The position numbers and the translations under genes were made by a program. From Pseudomonas sp. (lineage in GTDB: Bacteria; Pseudomonadota; Gammaproteobacteria; Pseudomonadales; Pseudomonadaceae): a DNA stretch of 64,000 nucleotides. The DNA lies in contig VMRT01000002.1 in the NCBI GenBank assembly GCA_007713455.1, positions 1 through 64,000 on the forward strand, read 5' to 3'. Below the pieces are notes generated by a model, which was not told the origin of the DNA, searched no databases, and saw only the letters and a list, made by a program, of their open reading frames with translations. Positions within the stretch are counted from its first letter, which is position 1. The number at the start of each line of letters is the position of its first letter. Below, piece after piece: positions 59,484 through 64,000 of the stretch.

Positions 59484-59515
59484 AAGAGGGCGCCATTCGG
59501 CGCTCTCTTCATTTT
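59484..59515 (+). terminator. Rho-independent terminator after tsdA
   Basis: A GAGGGCGCC/GGCGCTCTC stem (one G-T pair) with an ATTC loop, extended by A-T pairs, is followed by TTCATTTTC. It lies 27 bp past the tsdA stop codon. Confidence 0.75.
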
Positions 59516-59709
59516 CGGACTGAGCGGTCGCATCCGGATGTGACAAAAGACTTAATTACCTAGCCGTTATAAGCGCAATGTTACGGATTCTTTCAGATTT
59601 TCATGCACAATAGCCGCCATAAGAGGCGCTGGAATGATCGTGACTGGCCGAGTCCTGTTGCTGCCGTCCCAACGTCAGAAAACGATCAAGCCATTCGAGA
59701 GGAACGACC

Positions 59710-60831
59710 GTGTATAACGTCGTCATCAGCGGTACCGGCCTTTATACCCCTGCCAACAGCATTTCCAACGATGAACTAGTGGAGTCCTTCAACACCTACG
59801 TTCATCGCTTCAACAGCGAGAATGCCGCTGCCATCGAGGCCGGCGAGATCCAGCCGCTGCCCGAGTCCAGCTCCGCCTTCATCGAAAAGGCTTCCGGCAT
59901 CAAGAGCCGCTACGTTACCGACAAGGCTGGCATCCTCGATCCCGAGCGCATGGTTCCGCGCATTCCCGAGCGCAGCAATGACGAGTGGTCGATTCTCTGC
60001 GAGATGTCGGTCAAGGCAGCCGAAGAAGCGCTGGCCCGCGCCGGCAAGACCGCTGCGGACATCGACGGCGTGATCGTCGCCTGCTCCAACCTGCAGCGCG
60101 CCTATCCGGCAGTCGCCATCGAAGTGCAGGCGGCACTGGGGATCAAGGGTTTCGGCTTCGACATGAACGTGGCGTGCTCGTCGGCCACGTTCGGCATCCA
60201 GAACGCGGTCAACAGCATCAAGCTGGGCCAGGCGCGCGCGATCCTGATGGTCAACCCCGAGATCTGTACCGGGCATATGAACTTCCGCGACCGCGACAGC
60301 CATTTCATCTTCGGCGACGCCTGCACCGCGGTAATCATCGAGCGCGAAGATCTGGCGACCTCGGCGCAGCAGTGGGACGTCATCAGTACCAAGCTGGTGA
60401 CCGAGTTTTCCAACAACATCCGCAACAACTTCGGCTTTCTCAACCGTGCTGCCGAAGAGCACATGAACGATCCGGACAAGCTGTTCATCCAGGAAGGTCG
60501 CAAGGTGTTCAAGGAAGTCTGTCCGATGGTGGCGGAGCTGATCGGTGAGCACCTGGCGGAGAACGACATCGCTGTGGAATCGGTGAAGCGTTTCTGGCTG
60601 CACCAGGCCAACCTGAACATGAACCACCTGATCGTGCGCCGCCTACTGGGCCGCGACGCCACCGAGGAAGAGGCGCCGGTGATCCTCGATACCTACGCCA
60701 ATACCAGTTCGGCCGGCTCGGTGATCGCCTTCCACAAGCACCAGGACGACCTGCCCAGCGGCAGCCTCGGTGTGCTCAGCTCGTTCGGTGCGGGCTACTC
60801 GATCGGCAGCGTGATCCTGCGCAAGCGCTGA
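59710..60831 (+). CDS. 3-oxoacyl-ACP synthase III (FabH-type)
   Basis: A 373-residue thiolase-fold enzyme, longer than typical FabH (about 320). The catalytic triad is visible: Cys156 in FDMNVACSSATFGIQ, His298 in FWLHQANLNMN and Asn331 in YANTSSAGSV. It condenses an acyl-CoA or acyl-ACP with malonyl-ACP. Pseudomonas has several such enzymes; this one resembles the group that feeds medium-chain acyl-CoA into fatty acid synthesis (PA3286 type), which I judge from memory of length and sequence. It stands alone, with no fab gene beside it. Confidence 0.85.
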   Translation: MYNVVISGTGLYTPANSISNDELVESFNTYVHRFNSENAAAIEAGEIQPLPESSSAFIEKASGIKSRYVTDKAGILDPERMVPRIPERSNDEWSILCEMSVKAAEEALARAGKTAADIDGVIVACSNLQRAYPAVAIEVQAALGIKGFGFDMNVACSSATFGIQNAVNSIKLGQARAILMVNPEICTGHMNFRDRDSHFIFGDACTAVIIEREDLATSAQQWDVISTKLVTEFSNNIRNNFGFLNRAAEEHMNDPDKLFIQEGRKVFKEVCPMVAELIGEHLAENDIAVESVKRFWLHQANLNMNHLIVRRLLGRDATEEEAPVILDTYANTSSAGSVIAFHKHQDDLPSGSLGVLSSFGAGYSIGSVILRKR

Positions 60832-60846
60832 TTCGCCCTGGCCGGC

Positions 60847-61254
60847 TCAGCCGGTCAGCTCACACATTCGCTGCAGCACGGCATTCATGCCATTGCTGCG
60901 CGAAGGCGACAATTGCCGCGAAAGGCCAAGACGGGCGAACCAGTCGGCCATGTCCACTTCGGCCAGATCGGCAGCTTCCAGGCCATTGACTCTAGCCAGC
61001 AGCACCGCCAACAGGCCGCGGATGAGCCGGGCATCACTGCCGGCACGAAAATGCCAGCAGCCGTCCTGTCGTTCGCCGACCAGCCACACGCGGCTTTCGC
61101 AGCCCGATACCTGATTCGTTTCGCTGCGTTCATCTTCATCCAACGGTGCCAGCCGCTCACCCCATTGCATCAGCAAACGTGCGCGCTGCTCCCAGCCGGG
61201 CGCCTGGCTGAATGCCTCCAGCGCTTCGCCAGCGGCTTGCGGCAAGTCGCTCAT
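60847..61254 (-). CDS. SufE/CsdE-type sulfur acceptor
   Basis: A 135-residue protein. The sulfur-accepting cysteine is Cys52 in QVSGCESRVWLVGERQDG. LIRGLLAVLLARVNGLEAADLAEVDMADWFARLGLSRQLSPSRSNGMNAVLQRM is the typical SufE C-terminus. It takes sulfur from the cysteine desulfurase encoded upstream (4-bp overlap) for iron-sulfur cluster or other sulfur-transfer use. No sufBCD genes are near, so CsdE is the closer model. Confidence 0.92.
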   Translation of the reverse strand: MSDLPQAAGEALEAFSQAPGWEQRARLLMQWGERLAPLDEDERSETNQVSGCESRVWLVGERQDGCWHFRAGSDARLIRGLLAVLLARVNGLEAADLAEVDMADWFARLGLSRQLSPSRSNGMNAVLQRMCELTG

Positions 61255-62456
61255 CGCAGTAACTCCAGGGCCTGATCGATGGCGCTAAAGAAGCGCTCGA
61301 GGTCGGCACTGTCGTTGTACAGCCCGAGCGAGACGCGTGTCGCGCCATCCAGACCAAGGTGTTTCATCAGCGGCATGGCGCAGTGATTGCCGCTGCGCAC
61401 CGCGATGCCCTGTTCGGTGAGCAGATGCCCCAGGTCGGAATGATGCACGCCTTCGACAACGAAGCTGGCCAGCGCAACCTGCGGCGAGCCGAGCAGGCGA
61501 ACGCCGTTGCGTGCGACAAGCCCGGCGAGCAGCTGGTCGTGCAATGCCTGCTCGTGGCGCTCGACCGCCGCAACGTCGAGTCCAGCCAGATAGTCCAGCG
61601 TGGCGCCGAGACCGATGACGCCGGAGATCGGCGGCGTGCCGGCCTCGAAGCCCAGGGGCGCCGCATGGAACTCGGCGTGTTGATAATCGGCGATGCGCAC
61701 CATCTCGCCGCCGAACTGCCAGTGACGCACCTGCAGCAGCGATTCGCCGCGGCCATACAGTACGCCGACGCCATCCGGCCCGTAGAGCTTATGGCTGGAG
61801 AGCACGTAGAAATCGCAACCCAGCGTGGTCATGTCGTGACGGCCGTGCACCACGCCCTGCGCGCCGTCGACGATGGTAAGCGCACCTTGGGTCTTGGCCA
61901 GGTGCAGCAGGTCGTCCAGCGGTTGCCAGCCACCCAGCACGTTGGACAGCTGACTCACCGCCAGCAGTCGGGTGCGCGGCCCGATCAGTTCTGTAGCTGC
62001 GGCCAGGTCGATGCGGCCAGCGGCATCAATGGGAAGGATCTGCAGTCGGGCATCGCGCCGTTTGGCCAGCTGTTGCCAGGGCAGCAGGTTGGCGTGATGT
62101 TCGAGGGCGCTGATGACGATCTCGTCACCGGCTCCGATCAGATGTTCCAGTCCATAGGCGAGCAGATTCAGCGCTTCCGTCGCGCCGCGGGTGAAGACGA
62201 TTTCAGTGGGCGAAGCCGCGTTCAGCCATTTCGCCACCTTGATGCGCGAGTCTTCGTAAGCGCGAGTCGCGCGTTCGGCGGGCTGGTGCTGGGCGCGGTG
62301 CACATTGGCGGCGCCGCAGGTGTAGTAGCCGCTGAGAGCATCGATCAGTGCCTGCGGCTTCTGTGCCGTGGCGGCGCTGTCGAGATAGGTCTGGCCTTGC
62401 GCTTCAAGCACCGCCAGGGCAGGGAAGTCAGCGCGCCAGGGAGAAAACAGGGCCAT
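61251..62456 (-). CDS. Cysteine desulfurase (CsdA/SufS group)
   Basis: A 401-residue PLP enzyme of the SufS/CsdA group. YLDSAATAQKPQALIDAL, then NVHRAQHQPAERATRAYEDSR, is near the N-terminus. The PLP lysine is in VLSSHKLYGPDGVG (about 222), and the reactive cysteine is in AVRSGNHCAMPLM (about 358). It makes alanine and a persulfide from cysteine and passes sulfur to the SufE-like partner. ATG 62456, with GGAGG 10 bases upstream, is chosen over an upstream start at 62504, which would add a non-conserved segment. Confidence 0.95.
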   Translation of the reverse strand: MALFSPWRADFPALAVLEAQGQTYLDSAATAQKPQALIDALSGYYTCGAANVHRAQHQPAERATRAYEDSRIKVAKWLNAASPTEIVFTRGATEALNLLAYGLEHLIGAGDEIVISALEHHANLLPWQQLAKRRDARLQILPIDAAGRIDLAAATELIGPRTRLLAVSQLSNVLGGWQPLDDLLHLAKTQGALTIVDGAQGVVHGRHDMTTLGCDFYVLSSHKLYGPDGVGVLYGRGESLLQVRHWQFGGEMVRIADYQHAEFHAAPLGFEAGTPPISGVIGLGATLDYLAGLDVAAVERHEQALHDQLLAGLVARNGVRLLGSPQVALASFVVEGVHHSDLGHLLTEQGIAVRSGNHCAMPLMKHLGLDGATRVSLGLYNDSADLERFFSAIDQALELLR

Positions 62457-62530
62457 AAGCGGCAAACCTCCAGCTGCAGGGGATGCGGCAAGGCAGGCGC
62501 TCATGGCTCGCAGCTTGCCGCTGCTCCTGC

Positions 62531-63565
62531 TCAGTTATGCGCGTGCAGCGCCTCGTTCAGCTCGATGGCCGACTTGTGGGTCTTGCACTCCACCGCGCCG
62601 GTCTGCGAGTTGCGACGGAACAGCAGGTCGCTCTGGCCGGCCAGCTCGCGCGCCTTGACCACTTTGACCAGTTGATCGCCGTCGTCGAGCAGGCTGACCT
62701 TGGTACCAGCCGTGATGTACAGGCCCGACTCCACGGTGTTGCGGTCGCCCAGCGGGATGCCGATGCCGGCATTCGCGCCGATCAGGCAGCCTTCGCCGAC
62801 GGAGATGACGATGTTGCCGCCACCGGACAGGGTGCCCATGGTCGAGCAGCCGCCGCCGAGGTCCGAACCCTTGCCGACGAACACGCCAGCGGAGACGCGG
62901 CCTTCGATCATGCCCGGGCCGGCGGTACCGGCGTTGAAGTTGATGAAGCCCTCGTGCATCACGGTTGTGCCTTCACCCACATAGGCACCGAGGCGAATGC
63001 GCGCGCTGTCGGCGATACGCACGCCGGCAGGGACCACGTAATCGGTCATCTTCGGGAACTTGTCCACCGAGAAGACTTCCAGCAGATCGCCCTTCAAGCG
63101 TGCTTCCAGCTGGCGCTCGGCCAGTTCGCTCAGGTCCACCGCGCCCTGGTTGGTCCAGGCGACGTTGGGCAGCAGCGGGAAGATGCCGGTCAGGTTCAGA
63201 CCATGCGGCTTGGCCAGCCGGTGTGAAAGCAGGTGCAGCTTGAGGTAGGCCTCGGGGGTCGAGGTAAGCGGCGCGTCTTCGGCGAGCAGAGTGGCGACCA
63301 GCGGGCGCTGGCTTTCGGCCAGGCGGGTCAGCAGCGCGTACTGGGTAGCGTCGAGCGGCTTCAGGGCATCGGCCAGCTGTGCAGCCTGGGTAGTGGTGAT
63401 GCTGATTGCCTGATTGCCGCCGGCATAGCCGAGCAGCGGGGCGACGGCAGCTACCAGCTCGCCGGCAGGTTGCAGCAGCGGCTGTGCGTAGAAGACTTCC
63501 AGCCAGTCGCCTTGACGGTTCTGGGTGCCAACGCCAAAGGCGAGGCTGAATAGGGTTGCGGACAT
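62531..63565 (-). CDS. dapD: Tetrahydrodipicolinate N-succinyltransferase DapD
   Basis: A 344-residue enzyme of lysine and peptidoglycan-precursor synthesis that succinylates tetrahydrodipicolinate. The C-terminal half is a left-handed beta helix of hexapeptide repeats (RIRLGAYVGEGTTVMHEGFINFNAGTAGPGMIEGRVSAGVFVGKGSDLGGGCSTMGTLSGGGNIVISVGEGCLIGANAGIGIPLGD). The length is that of the Pseudomonas type, longer than E. coli DapD (274). It lies 74 bp upstream of the cysteine desulfurase gene on the same strand. Confidence 0.96.
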   Translation of the reverse strand: MSATLFSLAFGVGTQNRQGDWLEVFYAQPLLQPAGELVAAVAPLLGYAGGNQAISITTTQAAQLADALKPLDATQYALLTRLAESQRPLVATLLAEDAPLTSTPEAYLKLHLLSHRLAKPHGLNLTGIFPLLPNVAWTNQGAVDLSELAERQLEARLKGDLLEVFSVDKFPKMTDYVVPAGVRIADSARIRLGAYVGEGTTVMHEGFINFNAGTAGPGMIEGRVSAGVFVGKGSDLGGGCSTMGTLSGGGNIVISVGEGCLIGANAGIGIPLGDRNTVESGLYITAGTKVSLLDDGDQLVKVVKARELAGQSDLLFRRNSQTGAVECKTHKSAIELNEALHAHN

Positions 63566-63607
63566 AGAATTTCCTTTTTGTCGGCCGCGCCGTCTGTTGG
63601 GCGGCTA

Positions 63608-63979
63608 TCAGTTCGGCGCTGCCACTTCGGCAGCGTAACGATCGGGCTTGAAGCCAATCAGGGTCTTACCGCCCAAGTCGAGTACAGGGCGTTTGATCAT
63701 CGACGGTTGGGCCAACATCAGCTCGATGGCCCGGGCCTGGTCAAGATCGGCCTTTGCAGCGTCGTCCAGCTTGCGGAAGGTGGTGCCTGCACGGTTGAGA
63801 ACGGTCTGCCAGCCGTGTTCATTGCACCAGGCTTCCAGGTGGGTGCGGTCTATGCCGACGCTCTTGTAGTCGTGGAAGTCGTAGTCCAGTCCGTGTTCGT
63901 CGAGCCAGGTACGGGCCTTTTTCATCGTGTCGCAGGCTTTGATTCCGTATAGGCACAACCGCTGATCTGATTCGGACAT
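63608..63979 (-). CDS. yffB: ArsC/Spx-family protein YffB
   Basis: A 123-residue thioredoxin-fold protein of the arsenate-reductase family. The N-terminal site is LYGIKACDTMKKARTWLDEHGLDYDFHDYK with Cys16, and the conserved ending is MIKRPVLDLGGKTLIGFKPDRY. The second cysteine of true glutaredoxin-dependent arsenate reductases is not evident, and no arsenic gene is nearby. YffB of E. coli is the best match; its role is unclear, although it may be a glutathione-dependent reductase. The start at 63979 is close to the window edge but looks complete. Confidence 0.88.
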   Translation of the reverse strand: MSESDQRLCLYGIKACDTMKKARTWLDEHGLDYDFHDYKSVGIDRTHLEAWCNEHGWQTVLNRAGTTFRKLDDAAKADLDQARAIELMLAQPSMIKRPVLDLGGKTLIGFKPDRYAAEVAAPN

Positions 63980-64000
63980 AAACGACTCTCCAAGACTCCT

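Overview
The window is GC-rich DNA whose gene content fits a Pseudomonas of the stutzeri type (Stutzerimonas). The indicators are a thiosulfate dehydrogenase pair (tsdBA), metE with metR, an AcoR-controlled butanediol/acetoin cluster, a curli operon, and dapD beside a cysteine desulfurase. This assignment is an inference from gene content. No rRNA, tRNA or CRISPR array was seen.

The left 12 kb is accessory. It starts with the end of an IS21-type istB gene and its 23-bp terminal repeats, followed by a short tyrosine recombinase bracketed by a perfect 16-bp inverted repeat. Next comes a stress/anion block: SdiA-regulated-type protein, DksA/TraR zinc finger, tandem UspA, and a SulP transporter. 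The SulP gene is cut in two by a complete Tn3-family transposon (5211-11858) with 38-bp terminal inverted repeats and an ATATT target duplication. Removing the element and one ATATT restores the SulP frame exactly. Its cargo is not mercury resistance. It is a regulated set of tandem cupin, TetR repressor, short-chain dehydrogenase and OsmC-like protein, with two copies of one 18-bp operator inside the element.

From 12.2 to 17 kb lies a compact four-gene unit: MBOAT acyltransferase, FkbH-type HAD enzyme, acyl carrier protein and membrane-anchored SGNH protein. Its logic is that of the Dlt system (loader, carrier, MBOAT, DltD-like protein) with FkbH as the likely loader. This suggests that a glyceryl-type group is attached to a surface polymer. 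I regard this as the strongest candidate for an undescribed system.

From 17.4 to 27.3 kb is a two-component remnant and an AcoR-type, sigma-54-controlled catabolic cluster: gluconate-dehydrogenase-like small subunit, GMC oxidoreductase, AcoA, butanediol dehydrogenase, AcoB and a lipoyl protein. The small subunit carries a one-base frameshift. The lipoyl gene is fused at its middle to the middle of a hybrid sensor kinase, so a deletion has probably removed the remainder of both genes.

From 27.3 to 42.5 kb are a secreted esterase-like protein, an oxidoreductase, a methyltransferase, a Fur-type siderophore uptake operon (MFS, TonB receptor, two permeases, ATPase, binding protein), small envelope proteins, LysR and RutR-like regulators, and a Tsx/OmpK-like nucleoside porin. 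From 42.9 to 47.3 kb is a one-strand curli operon csgD-E-F-G-B-A whose CsgA has about 18 repeats. The last 17 kb is mostly housekeeping: LysE exporter, metR/exoD/metE, glpD, ybaK, tsdBA, a KAS III enzyme, sufE/cysteine desulfurase, dapD and an ArsC-like protein.
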